Of a stretch of DNA of 64,000 bases, positions 33,712 to 42,656 are shown piece by piece (within the stretch, counting starts at the first letter, position 1; every line of letters begins with the position of its first letter). The DNA lies in contig JAQTXH010000001.1 of assembly GCA_028688905.1 (NCBI GenBank), positions 1,097,770 through 1,161,769 of the forward strand, in the 5' to 3' direction. The notes beneath the pieces were generated by a model, which did no database searches, was not told the origin of the DNA, and saw only the letters and a list, made by a program, of their open reading frames with translations. The stretch is from Acidiphilium sp. (GTDB lineage Bacteria; Pseudomonadota; Alphaproteobacteria; Acetobacterales; Acetobacteraceae). The translations under genes were made by a program, and so were the position numbers.

Positions 33712-35547
33712 TTAGCTCACCGTTGCCGGGAGAGCGAACACCATCAGCGTGCCACCAAGGTTCGTATAATTGGTCAGAGTCGCGTTCAGACCCACGGCAC
33801 CGAGGCCCGCCGAGCCTTTGTGCAGGTTGTCAGCCATGCCGATCGCGGCCCAGCCACCCACGCCGCTCAGAATGGCGACATACTGGCGGCCATCGTGCAT
33901 ATAGGTAATCGGGTTGCCGACGATGCCTGACGGGCATTTGAACTGATACAGGATTTTGCCGGTCTTCACATCGACCACCCGGAACATGCCCTTCAGCGTG
34001 CCATAGAACGCCAGCCCGCCGCCCGTAGTCATCGCACCGCCCCAATCCTGGAATTCGCTGTGGATTGACCACTTCGTCTTGCCGGTCATCGGGTTGTAGG
34101 CGATGAACCGGCCACGATAGCCGCCCGGTCCGGGGATCATGTTGACAATCGCCCCTACGAACGGGAAGCCGGCTTTATACTTCACGTTGAACGCCTGATA
34201 GCTCATGCACAGATGGTTCAGCGGCGCATAGAACAGGCCGGTTTGCGGGTCATAAGAGACCGGCTGTTCGTCCTTGTCGCCCTGCGAGGACGGGCAGACA
34301 TCCTTCACGTCCTTGCCTTGCGCCGTCATTTTAGCCGGGTCCACCACCGGTTCGTTGGTCTTCTTGCTGATCCGGTAAGCCCAGTTTACGGACGGGTCGT
34401 ACTTGTGCCACGCCAGCAACTTGCCGGTGGCCTGATTCCATACGTAGCAGAAGCCGTTGCGGTCGAAATGCACAACCGCCGGCACTTCCTTGCCGTGATA
34501 TTTCACGTCGGCCAGCACCATCTCGTTGACGCCGTCATAGTCCCAGCCATCATGCGGGGTCATCTGATAAACCCATTTGGCGACCCCGGTTTCCGGGTTG
34601 CGCGCAAATACGGTCATCGACCAGCGGTTCTTACCGGGCCTCTGGCTCGGGTTCCAGGTTCCGGGGTTGCCGCTGCCGTAGTACATGAGGTCCAGCTTCG
34701 GGCTATAGGAATACCAGCCCCAGGTCGTGCCGCCGCCGACTTTCCACTCATCGCCTTGCCAGGTCTTGGTGCTGGAATGCGGGCCGACCGGCTTGCCGGT
34801 GGCAGCGTTGATCGTGTGGGTCGGGCTGAGCAACATGTCCTTGTTCGGACCCTCGCTATAAGCCCGCCAGACCTGCTTGCCGGTTTTGATATTGTAGGCG
34901 GTCATATAACCGCGCACACCGAATTCGCCGCCCGCAACCCCAACCATCACCAGATTCTTGATCACCATCGGCGCACTGGTAATAGTCTGCCCCTTCGTTG
35001 GATAAGCATTCTTCGTTTTCCATACCACAGCGCCGGTTTTTGCATTGAGCGCATAAACCATGCCGTCCAGTGCATCGGCGATGACCATGCCATCACCGAA
35101 GGCGGGACCACGATTGATCACGTCGCAGCAGGCGACCGGTGGTGCATTGGAATCGTGCGGCGGATCAAACTTCCAGGCGATCCTGCCGGTGTGGTTCAAA
35201 TTGATCGCAAAAATGTTATTTGGATACGATGTCTCGAAATACATCATATTGCCGACCACGATCGGCTGGCCTTCCAACCCCCGATCGGTCCCGGCCGACA
35301 TCGTCCAGGCCGCTTCAAGGTTTTTCGCATTTGACGTGTTGATCTGCTTGAGCGGGCTGTAACGCCAGTTGTTATAGGTGCCGGTCGGCATTACCCATTG
35401 GTCCGGGTTCTTCGACATCGCCTGCAGTGACGTAGCGGGGGCGGTGTTTGCATGCGCCGGCGTGTACGGTGCAAACGCCACCCCGGCGGCTAGGCCAAAG
35501 GCGGCAATTGCTGCCCTCGATTTCCAGACCTTGTGCTTTGATCTCAT
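33712..35547 (-). CDS. xoxF: Lanthanide-dependent PQQ methanol dehydrogenase, XoxF type
   Basis: 611-aa periplasmic quinoprotein that oxidises methanol or similar alcohols, passing electrons to a cytochrome c. It has a signal peptide (cleavage near AHA, residue 33) and an eight-bladed PQQ propeller. Key residues are the PQQ-contacting vicinal disulfide C140-C141 (PVACCDV), metal ligands E208 (AGGEFG) and N294 (GSGNPGTWNP), and the catalytic D336. D338 in GWDYDGVNE is the extra Asp that marks rare-earth-dependent XoxF enzymes; calcium MxaF has Ala there. GGAGGAATATATA precedes the ATG. No xoxG, xoxJ or pqq genes are adjacent; a DUF2380/3280 gene lies upstream. Confidence 0.95.
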   Translation of the reverse strand: MRSKHKVWKSRAAIAAFGLAAGVAFAPYTPAHANTAPATSLQAMSKNPDQWVMPTGTYNNWRYSPLKQINTSNAKNLEAAWTMSAGTDRGLEGQPIVVGNMMYFETSYPNNIFAINLNHTGRIAWKFDPPHDSNAPPVACCDVINRGPAFGDGMVIADALDGMVYALNAKTGAVVWKTKNAYPTKGQTITSAPMVIKNLVMVGVAGGEFGVRGYMTAYNIKTGKQVWRAYSEGPNKDMLLSPTHTINAATGKPVGPHSSTKTWQGDEWKVGGGTTWGWYSYSPKLDLMYYGSGNPGTWNPSQRPGKNRWSMTVFARNPETGVAKWVYQMTPHDGWDYDGVNEMVLADVKYHGKEVPAVVHFDRNGFCYVWNQATGKLLAWHKYDPSVNWAYRISKKTNEPVVDPAKMTAQGKDVKDVCPSSQGDKDEQPVSYDPQTGLFYAPLNHLCMSYQAFNVKYKAGFPFVGAIVNMIPGPGGYRGRFIAYNPMTGKTKWSIHSEFQDWGGAMTTGGGLAFYGTLKGMFRVVDVKTGKILYQFKCPSGIVGNPITYMHDGRQYVAILSGVGGWAAIGMADNLHKGSAGLGAVGLNATLTNYTNLGGTLMVFALPATVS

Positions 35548-36151
35548 TATATATTCCTCCTGTGATATTCATTCTGCCAACGATTGATCCCACGACGTTT
35601 TAGCCCCGTAAAACCCACTCGGAACCACTTGCGTTGGCCAGCAACCAGTTAAGCAAACTTTGCACCAACTAACGGTAGCCTGCATTAACATTGTTGTGAT
35701 TTAAGGGATCTCTGGCATATAACGCCTACAGGACCTCAGCGTTACTAACGAAGCAAATGACATCGCAATGGCTAGTTCGATGTTAATGTGGCATTTTGTT
35801 CCAATAACGGTCAAACTGTCACGGCGCGATACATAATGTTACTGTATATACATGGGAGTCATGTGGGGATCGCAAATATCTTTCTACAATATGAAATAAT
35901 AACGACTTTGTGTATTTAACGATATCAATATATCGTGACAGCTAACCGCAATTGTTCACGAAGCAATTTTTGCGGTTTTCCTGACTGGCTTCCTGACAAG
36001 GGGAGTGGCAAGCTGATGTCGTGGCAGCGCGATGGTTTGCCGCCCCTCGGCCGGGACAACAGCGGCACGAATCCAAGACAGAATCGGCAACCTCAATCGT
36101 CTTGTTCAACATGGGTGTTTCATTCCTTCCTAATTATTATTGTTTCGTCGC
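35548..36151. other. 600-bp non-coding region upstream of xoxF
   Basis: Richer in A+T than its neighbours and without a convincing ORF on either strand. It should carry the xoxF promoter. Small palindromes are visible, such as CGTTACTAACG (35740-35750) and the 18-bp one listed separately. The part 35935-36151 has short open frames with no recognisable product. Confidence 0.7.
35919..35936. promoter_or_regulatory. 18-bp palindrome ACGATAT-CAAT-ATATCGT
   Basis: Perfect 7-bp arms around a 4-bp centre, about 370 bp upstream of the xoxF start. It could be a dimeric regulator site, but no regulator can be matched to it. Confidence 0.35.
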
Positions 36152-36811
36152 TCAATGGGTAAGCGCCGCATTCTGTTCAACCGAGTGGGTCATGCTACGC
36201 GCGATCCGGCGATACATGATGGCATTATCGCCGCCATCAATCTTGAGATCGAGATAATCGACCAGTTTACCGGTCCGGACATCATCGACGTCAACCCGGA
36301 CCCAGGTGAGCAGGTTGCTCAATTTATGGACCGATCCGATCAGGACGTATTTTGCGCCGGCCGTTTTGCCCAGCGCGATCATGCAGGAGCGGCAATTGGT
36401 CGGATGGGAGTATTCGCCGGCCAGTTTCCGCAGACCGGGGCCGATCGCGGCGTTGCCGATCACCCGGAACTTGCCGCTTTTGCTCAGCCCCTGCCCAATC
36501 TGGTCCGACAAATCAGCCGTCCAGCGTTGCAGCGAGTCGACGACCCCCGGCCGCTCGTCGAGCGCAAAATCGAAGAAACCGAACGGCAGGATGACGATGG
36601 ACGGCAGTGCAGCCGCAGCGTTCGTTGCCGCCGATGCCTGCGTGCAAATGCCGGAGAGGGCGGTGACTGCTAATAAAGGCAGGACATAGCCGAGCATTTG
36701 GTACCAGATAGGTCGAACCCGGATCGATACCGCACCATTTTTGTTGTTGTTCCGGGAGTTGTTCCAGGTGTTTGCCTCATACGTTATGGACTCTGAGCCA
36801 GAACCTTGCAT
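36152..36811 (-). CDS. DUF2380/DUF3280-like protein near xoxF
   Basis: 219 aa. A hydrophobic N-terminal segment (about residues 38-60, MLGYVLPLLAVTALSGICTQ) resembles a signal peptide or anchor after an unusually long, Asn-rich leader. The domain that follows has VILPFGFFDFALDE, SGKFRVIG and a C-x2-C pair (NCRSCMIALGKTAGAKYVLIG), typical of DUF2380/DUF3280 proteins seen near xoxF in methylotrophs. The biochemical role is unknown. ATG 36811 has AGGAAGGAAATC directly upstream. It is divergent from the AraC-type regulator gene and lies about 600 bp from xoxF on the same strand. Confidence 0.75.
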   Translation of the reverse strand: MQGSGSESITYEANTWNNSRNNNKNGAVSIRVRPIWYQMLGYVLPLLAVTALSGICTQASAATNAAAALPSIVILPFGFFDFALDERPGVVDSLQRWTADLSDQIGQGLSKSGKFRVIGNAAIGPGLRKLAGEYSHPTNCRSCMIALGKTAGAKYVLIGSVHKLSNLLTWVRVDVDDVRTGKLVDYLDLKIDGGDNAIMYRRIARSMTHSVEQNAALTH

Positions 36812-36949
36812 GATTTCCTTCCTTTCGCCGCTTTGTTTGTTCTCACTTTGTCGATGGTACGGAGTAGTTAGATTATTGTATATAGCGAATTTGTGACGCG
36901 GACTTGCCATTTGGTGCCAAACTTAACGGTTCATACATGGAGGACAACC

Positions 36950-37498
36950 GTGGAGACACCTCCTCGTACCCGGACCAGCACGATCGGCCCGATCGCCAAT
37001 AGTCTTGAGGCGTCGGGCGGTTCGGTGGCACGGGCGTTCCGCACGGTGCAGCTGCCGCTGGCGCTGATCGATGGCGAAACAGCGGCGATCGTATTTCGGG
37101 CCAAACTTCTGGAACTGCCAAACTCGTTTCTGACGCACCCCGAGGGGCCGTCCGACATTGTTTCCGAAGCCCCTGGATTTACCGGCGTGGTCGGGCAGAT
37201 GATCAGGCTCGAATTGCTGTCCGGCCAAACCGGAATCGACAAGGTCGCCACCCGGCTTGGCCTGACGCGGCGTACCATGCAGCGCCGGCTTGCCGCGAAC
37301 GGGCTTACGTTTGAGCGACTAGCGCAGACCATTATTTTGTCGGAGGCGAAGGCCCGGCTCAGGGACACCGACAATCGCATCACCGACATCGCCTTGGAAC
37401 TCGGCTATTCCGACCCGGCCCATTTCACCCGCGCCTATCGCCGCTGGACCGGCTGCGCGCCCCATGCGTGGCGAATGTCCCTCAGAAGCCGCCGATAG
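36950..37498 (+). CDS. AraC family transcriptional regulator (short form)
   Basis: 182 aa. The C-terminal 100 residues form two helix-turn-helix units: GIDKVATRLGLTRRTMQRRL and RITDIALELGYSDPAHFTRA, then the typical FTRAYRRWTG. The N-terminal 50 residues resemble the start of the arabinose-binding-like domain of OruR/ArgR-type regulators (EASGGSVARAFRTVQLPLAL), but the roughly 130 residues expected between the two are missing. GTG 36950 has GGAGG six bases upstream. It is divergent from the DUF2380/3280 gene, which is a possible target along with xoxF. Confidence 0.85.
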   Translation: METPPRTRTSTIGPIANSLEASGGSVARAFRTVQLPLALIDGETAAIVFRAKLLELPNSFLTHPEGPSDIVSEAPGFTGVVGQMIRLELLSGQTGIDKVATRLGLTRRTMQRRLAANGLTFERLAQTIILSEAKARLRDTDNRITDIALELGYSDPAHFTRAYRRWTGCAPHAWRMSLRSRR

Positions 37499-37687
37499 CG
37501 AGCAACAACCCGATGAACTGCATTGGGGGGTGCCGCAAGTCCCTGGACTCCTGTGACAGCGCCGGGATGCCCGTTGGTGCGGCTCCACGCTGATCACGAA
37601 AAGCGGAGAAATTCCACTTGCGTTCTCAAATCAGCCCGCTACTCTATGCGTGGCTGAAATACAAAAACAACATGGATTGGGCTCATC

Positions 37688-38923
37688 ATGATCTCTCGAC
37701 GCTTGGCGCTCCGCGGTACCGCCGTAACCGCCGCTCTTGCCGCTTCCGGCACCAATGTTGCCTTTGCCGCCGATAAAACCTACCGGATCGGCATTACCTT
37801 GCCGCTGACCGGGGCGGATGCCGAAGCGGCGCACCTCATTCTGAACGGTGCCCTGCTGGCGATCAAGCTTGCCAATGCCAGCGGTGAACTGAAGGGCATC
37901 ATGCTTGAGCCGATGGTGCTGAACAACGCCACTGCCACTGCGGGGCAATACGATCCCGCCCAGGCCGCGACCAATGCGCGCAAACTGGCGGGTGACACGA
38001 TGGTGCTGGCCAATGTTGGGCCGGAAATGAGTGGTTCGGGCAAAGCGATGGCACCGATTTTGTCGATGGCCGATCTTGCCACCATCACGCCGAGTTCGAC
38101 CGCACCAGCCCTGACCGATCCGCAATTCGCCGGTGAGTTTGTTCCAGGCGGCAAGCCGATTTATTTTCGTACCGTCACCACCGATGCCTATCAAGGCCCG
38201 AACATGGCGAATTTTTACGCCGAAATCTTGAAGGTTCCGAGTGTCTACATGCTTGACGACAGCGGCGCTTACGGCGTCGGCCTCGCCGATGCGTTCGCGG
38301 CACAGGCAAAGATCAAGGGCATCAAGGTGCTCGGCCGCGACCGGCTCGATCCGAAAGCAGCCGACTATTCGGCGGTGCTGACAAAAATCAAGGCAACCTC
38401 GACGTCGTCACTATATTATGGCGGAACAATGCAGGCGGCCGTCAAACTAGTCAAGCAATCCTACCAAATCGTGCCGAGCATCGTCAAAGGCGGTGGCGAT
38501 GGCATTCTGAGTCCGGAAATGATGACCGCGGCAGGATTTCCGGCCGCCGAAGGATGGTATGCCACCAATGCGTCGCCGCATGTCGTCGACGATCCCAAGC
38601 TTGCAAGCTGGGTGGCGCTGTATGCCAAAACCTACAATATGCAGCCGGATGATTACGCCATCACCGCCTATGACGCCGCACTGGTCGCGATTGCCGGAAT
38701 CAAGGCGGTGTTGAAAAGCGGCAAACCGCTGATCGCCGCCAATGTGCGCGACGCGATCCAGACCGTGCATGTCAATGGCCTGCAAGGGCCGATTTCGTTC
38801 GACAAATATGGCGATCTTACGACCCGCGTTGTCGCCGTATTCCAGTTCAAGCAGGACAAGAGCGCTCCTCTGGCAGATATGAACAAACAAACCCACTATA
38901 TCGGCGTGGCACCACAGAGTTAG
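37688..38923 (+). CDS. livK: Branched-chain amino-acid-type ABC transporter substrate-binding protein
   Basis: 411-aa periplasmic binding protein of the LivK (Peripla_BP_6) family. The signal peptide has two arginines (SRRLALRG), possibly Tat-dependent, with cleavage near AFAA (residue 30). The mature part starts YRIGITLPLTGADAEAA, the standard opening of the fold, and includes SVYMLDDSGAYGVGLADAFA. It captures the solute for the permease pair encoded directly downstream. Real ligand (branched-chain amino acid, amide or urea) cannot be fixed from sequence. It heads the liv operon; the next gene starts 8 bp later. Confidence 0.9.
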   Translation: MISRRLALRGTAVTAALAASGTNVAFAADKTYRIGITLPLTGADAEAAHLILNGALLAIKLANASGELKGIMLEPMVLNNATATAGQYDPAQAATNARKLAGDTMVLANVGPEMSGSGKAMAPILSMADLATITPSSTAPALTDPQFAGEFVPGGKPIYFRTVTTDAYQGPNMANFYAEILKVPSVYMLDDSGAYGVGLADAFAAQAKIKGIKVLGRDRLDPKAADYSAVLTKIKATSTSSLYYGGTMQAAVKLVKQSYQIVPSIVKGGGDGILSPEMMTAAGFPAAEGWYATNASPHVVDDPKLASWVALYAKTYNMQPDDYAITAYDAALVAIAGIKAVLKSGKPLIAANVRDAIQTVHVNGLQGPISFDKYGDLTTRVVAVFQFKQDKSAPLADMNKQTHYIGVAPQS

Positions 38924-38931
38924 CCGAGCCG

Positions 38932-39861
38932 ATGACCGGCTCGGCGATTTTCCTACAGCAGATCGTCAATGGAGTGAGCCTGGGGGCGGTGTATGCATTG
39001 CTCGCCTTGGGTTTTACCCTGGTTTATGGCATTCTGGAACTGATCAACTTCGCCCATTTCAGCGTGTTCATGGTGGGTGCCTTTGTCGCCCTCGTCGTCC
39101 TTCAGGCGTTCGGGCTACAAGGCCAGTCGGTCATTCTGCATGGTGCTCCGCTGGTGTTCACACTGTTCGTCGCATTGATCGTCACCATGGTCGTATCGGG
39201 TGCGCTCGGCGTCCTGATCGAACGCTACACGTTGCGGCCGATGCGCAACGTCAAAGGCCCGATGGCGATGATCACCACCATCGGGGTTTCCTACATCCTG
39301 TTTAACCTGGTGCTGCTGGCGACAAACGCGCAGGCAATCAACTTTCCCGACCCGATGCCCCAGGCCAACTACCAGATCGGCGGTGTGGTGATCCGGCTGA
39401 AAGAGATACTGATCTGGATTGTTTCGATCGTGTTGATGGTCGGGCTCAACCTGTTCGTCAAACGCACAAAACTCGGCAAGGCGATGCGCGCGGTCGCACA
39501 GGATCCCGAAGCGGCGCGGATGATGGGAGTCGATGTCGATACCGTGGTGATGATCGCGTTTTTTGCCGGCTCCGCCCTGGCCGGCGCAGCGGGCATGATT
39601 TTCGGTCTATACTACAATTTCGCGCAATACAGCATCGGTTATACTGCCGGGTTGCGTGCGTTCACCGCCGCCGTGCTGGGCGGGATCGGCAATGTTCCCG
39701 GTGCGATGCTGGGCGGTCTTGTGATCGGGTTGATCGAAACCCTGGGTAGCCAGTATATCGCCGCGCGTTGGGCCGATGTGATCATTTTCTCGATTTTGAT
39801 TGGCACTCTGGTGTTCCGGCCTGCCGGTTTGCTTGGCATGCTGGCCCCTAACCGCTCATGA
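38932..39861 (+). CDS. livH: Branched-chain amino-acid-type ABC transporter permease LivH
   Basis: 309 aa, eight or so membrane helices. The opening IFLQQIVNGVSLGAVYALLA is characteristic of LivH, as are GILELINFAHFSVFMVGAF, GKAMRAVAQDPEAARMMGVD (the coupling loop) and AFTAAVLGGIGNVPGAMLGG. It makes half of the channel. Its stop overlaps the start of the livM-like gene by 4 bp. Confidence 0.95.
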   Translation: MTGSAIFLQQIVNGVSLGAVYALLALGFTLVYGILELINFAHFSVFMVGAFVALVVLQAFGLQGQSVILHGAPLVFTLFVALIVTMVVSGALGVLIERYTLRPMRNVKGPMAMITTIGVSYILFNLVLLATNAQAINFPDPMPQANYQIGGVVIRLKEILIWIVSIVLMVGLNLFVKRTKLGKAMRAVAQDPEAARMMGVDVDTVVMIAFFAGSALAGAAGMIFGLYYNFAQYSIGYTAGLRAFTAAVLGGIGNVPGAMLGGLVIGLIETLGSQYIAARWADVIIFSILIGTLVFRPAGLLGMLAPNRS

Positions 39862-41856
39862 CCCCACCGCGCATGACGCGTCTCGGTCTTCTATCACCGC
39901 GCCAGAAACAGGTGATGCTGCTCGGTGTGCTGGCGGTGCTGGCCGTGTTTCCGTATCTTGGGCCGGGCCAGGCCAATATCGATATCGCCGCCAATTGCTG
40001 CGCCTATGCCGCCCTCGCGTTGGGGCTGAACATCGTCGTCGGCTTCACCGGCCTGCTCGATCTGGGTTATGCTGCATTTTTCGCGATTGGTGCATATTCC
40101 TATGGAATACTGAACTCCTACCAACTGAGCCCACCGCTGGAGTGCGGCCTGGGTACCGCTGGCCGCGATCGGCTTCGTCGCCAAACTCGGGATCGGCACC
40201 GCGGCGACGGTGCATTTCACCTTCCCGTTCTGGGTAATGCTCCCGGTCTCCGCGATCATCGCCGCGGCCTTCGGCATCGCCTTCGGCGCGCCCACCCTGC
40301 GCCTGAAGGGGGACTACCTCGCGATCGTCACGCTCGGGTTTGGCGAGATCGTACCGATCGTGGTGCGCAACTGGAGTTCGTTGACCAACGGGGCCGAGGG
40401 CTTGAACGGCGTCGGCCCGCCATCGGTATTCGGTGATAGTTTCGGGATCAACTCCACCCCTTATTACTATGTCGGACTCGGTATTGTTCTGCTGTTACTG
40501 TTCATCAGTCTGCGCCTGAAGCCATCCCGGATCGGCCGGGCGTGGATGGCGATTCGCGAAGATGAAATCGCCGCATCGGCCATGGGTATCCACACCACGC
40601 GCCTGAAACTGCTCGCCTTCGCGATGGGGGCCGGGTTCGCCGGGCTGACGGGGACGTTCTACATCGCCAAATTGCAGACCGCGACGCCCGACATGTTCGA
40701 TCTGCCGGTCTCTATCATGGTGCTGGTGATGATCGTACTGGGCGGCCTCGGCAGTGTGTGGGGTGCCATTGTCGGCGCAGTGTCGCTGCAACTTCTGCAA
40801 GCGTGGTTTCTGCCCGAACTCAGCGCGCTGGTGCAGGCGCTGGGCAATTCGTGGCACTCGCCCTTTCTGGCCAATTTGCAACTGACCTCGGCCTCGGAGC
40901 TGATTTTCGGCATCATTCTGGTCACCATGATGCTCTACCGGCGCGATGGACTGGTGCCGGTCAGCCGCAATGAGGTGCGGTTGAGTTTCGCCCAGCAGGA
41001 TGCGGCGGTATCGCGCGGGTCGGCCCCCGCGGTCGCGCGGTTGAGCGAAGCCTCAGCGGTCGCGGCACGTTCCGGCGTGCCGGCAGCGCTCGCGGTGCGC
41101 TACCTGACCGTCAAATTCGGCGGCCTGACTGCACTGAAATCGGTTTCGCTCGATGTGCCGGCGGGTGGGATCGTCGCGGTGATCGGCCCGAACGGCAGTG
41201 GTAAATCGACCCTGTTCAACAGTATTACCGGGCTGGTGACACCGGCTGGTGGGTCGATCGACTTTGCCGGTCATGAACTGATCGGCAAACGCCCCGATCA
41301 GGTGTCGCGCTATGGTATCGCCCGCACGTTTCAGAATATCCGCCTGTTTCCGACTTTGACGGTGATGGAAAACATTTTGATCGGCCAGCATGCCCATCTG
41401 ACCGCCGGCCCCGCCAGCATCGTGCTCGGCCTCAAGCATGTTCGCGCCGAAGAACACGAAGCCCGCGAATTCGTGCTGGAACTGCTGGCAATGTTCGGCA
41501 ATCGCCTGATCCCGCGCGTCGATCAGGGCGTCGCCCAACTCTCCTACGCCAATCGCCGCCGCGTCGAAATTGCCCGCGCGCTCGCGACCAGGCCACGCCT
41601 GTTAATGCTCGACGAACCGACCGCCGGGATGAATCCCGCTGAGAGTCTGGAACTTGCCGAACAGATTGCCGGCTTCCGTGACCTCGGTCTTACAGTTTTG
41701 TTAGTGGAACACAAGCTTGATGTCGTCACCCGCCTGGCCGACAACGTGATCGTGCTCGACTATGGCGAAAAACTCGCCGAGGGACCCGCCGATGTCGTGC
41801 GGCGCAACGACGCGGTGATCGAGGCCTATATCGGCAGGGGTGTGGTCAATGCATGA
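39858..41856 (+). pseudogene. livM-livG permease-ATPase fusion gene with a frameshift
   Basis: The first part encodes LivM helices 1-3 (LGLNIVVGFTGLLDLGYAAF) up to SPPL at about 40139. There the reading moves by one base: continuing from 40141 in frame 1 gives SAAWVPLAAIGFVAK and the rest of LivM. One extra base at 40138-40140 explains it. The permease then continues without stop into a complete LivG-type ATPase, so the intact gene would encode a fusion of about 665 aa. Either a sequencing error or a real recent mutation is possible; flanking genes are intact. Confidence 0.8.
40210..41856 (+). CDS. LivM C-terminal part fused to LivG-type ATP-binding domain
   Basis: 548-codon open frame downstream of the frameshift. 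Residues 1-250 are LivM helices with GAPTLRLKGDYLAIVTLGFG and GRAWMAIREDEIAASAMGI. From about 295 there is an ABC ATPase: Walker A GPNGSGKST, LFPTLTVMENILIGQ, a diverged signature (AQLSYANRRRVEIARAL) and Walker B RLLMLDEPTAGMNP. The signature motif LSYAN replaces the usual LSYG/LSGG, as in many LivG proteins (LSYGxQRR). Permease-ATPase fusion is known for this transporter class. Its stop overlaps livF. Confidence 0.8.
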   Translation: MHFTFPFWVMLPVSAIIAAAFGIAFGAPTLRLKGDYLAIVTLGFGEIVPIVVRNWSSLTNGAEGLNGVGPPSVFGDSFGINSTPYYYVGLGIVLLLLFISLRLKPSRIGRAWMAIREDEIAASAMGIHTTRLKLLAFAMGAGFAGLTGTFYIAKLQTATPDMFDLPVSIMVLVMIVLGGLGSVWGAIVGAVSLQLLQAWFLPELSALVQALGNSWHSPFLANLQLTSASELIFGIILVTMMLYRRDGLVPVSRNEVRLSFAQQDAAVSRGSAPAVARLSEASAVAARSGVPAALAVRYLTVKFGGLTALKSVSLDVPAGGIVAVIGPNGSGKSTLFNSITGLVTPAGGSIDFAGHELIGKRPDQVSRYGIARTFQNIRLFPTLTVMENILIGQHAHLTAGPASIVLGLKHVRAEEHEAREFVLELLAMFGNRLIPRVDQGVAQLSYANRRRVEIARALATRPRLLMLDEPTAGMNPAESLELAEQIAGFRDLGLTVLLVEHKLDVVTRLADNVIVLDYGEKLAEGPADVVRRNDAVIEAYIGRGVVNA

Positions 41857-42586
41857 CGTGGTCCCGCTGCTGGAGTTCGACGCCGTCCACACCCACTACG
41901 GCGACCTCCACGTGCTCAAAGGTGTCGATTACACCATGGGCAGCACCGACATCATCGTTCTGCTCGGCGGCAACGCCAGTGGCAAATCGACCACGATGAA
42001 AACCATCATGGGCACCGTGACGCCGACCGCCGGCGAGGTGCGGTTTTGCGGTGAAATCATCAACCAGCTGAGCACGGCGGACCGGGTCAGGCGCGGCATC
42101 GCCCCGGTGCTGGAAGCGCGCCGGTTGTTTCCGCGCATGACCGTGTTCGAAAACCTCGAGATGGGCGCTTACACCCAGAAGCGCGGTACCACTTTCGACG
42201 CCGATATCGAACGCGTTTACGAGCTGTTCCCCCGAGTCAAGGAGCGCCGCACCCAGCTGGCCGGCACGCTTTCGGGCGGCGAACAACAGATGGTCGCGAT
42301 CGGCCGCGCCCTGATGGCAAGGCCGCGCCTGATCTGCATGGATGAACCCTCGATGGGGCTGTCACCCCGGTTTGTCGAGATTGTGTTCGGCATCATCCAG
42401 AGCATCAACCGCCAGGGGGTCGCGATTTTCATGGTTGAGCAGAACGCCAATATGGCGCTGCAAATCGCCGATCGGGGCTATGTGCTGCAAACCGGCCAGG
42501 TTGTGCTGTCAGGACCGGCTGCGTCGCTCGCCGCCAATCCGGCGATTCGCGAGGCCTATCTTGGGGAGTTGCAGGTCGAGGCCTGA
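41849..42586 (+). CDS. livF: Branched-chain amino-acid-type ABC transporter ATP-binding protein LivF
   Basis: 245 aa. Walker A is GGNASGKSTT (Ala-Ser in place of Gly-Ser is acceptable for the loop), followed by PRMTVFENLEMGAYTQKRG, signature LSGGEQQMVAIGRALM and Walker B RLICMDEPSMGLSP, all typical of LivF. ATG 41849 overlaps the livMG stop by 8 bp. It pairs with the LivG domain of the preceding gene to drive transport. Confidence 0.95.
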   Translation: MHDVVPLLEFDAVHTHYGDLHVLKGVDYTMGSTDIIVLLGGNASGKSTTMKTIMGTVTPTAGEVRFCGEIINQLSTADRVRRGIAPVLEARRLFPRMTVFENLEMGAYTQKRGTTFDADIERVYELFPRVKERRTQLAGTLSGGEQQMVAIGRALMARPRLICMDEPSMGLSPRFVEIVFGIIQSINRQGVAIFMVEQNANMALQIADRGYVLQTGQVVLSGPAASLAANPAIREAYLGELQVEA

Positions 42587-42656
42587 ACGGTAGTTACCTC
42601 GTTTTTGGGTGAAACATCTCGTTCAACAGCGAGCTATCACGACGTAGCTGCCGATA

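Noticed and set aside
34213-35334. 373-codon open frame antisense to xoxF
   Set aside because: Shadow frame; xoxF has intact catalytic and signal-peptide features.
35935-36257. Short plus-strand frames in the gap between xoxF and the DUF2380/3280 gene
   Set aside because: No ribosome site or family resemblance; they run into the antisense of the next gene.
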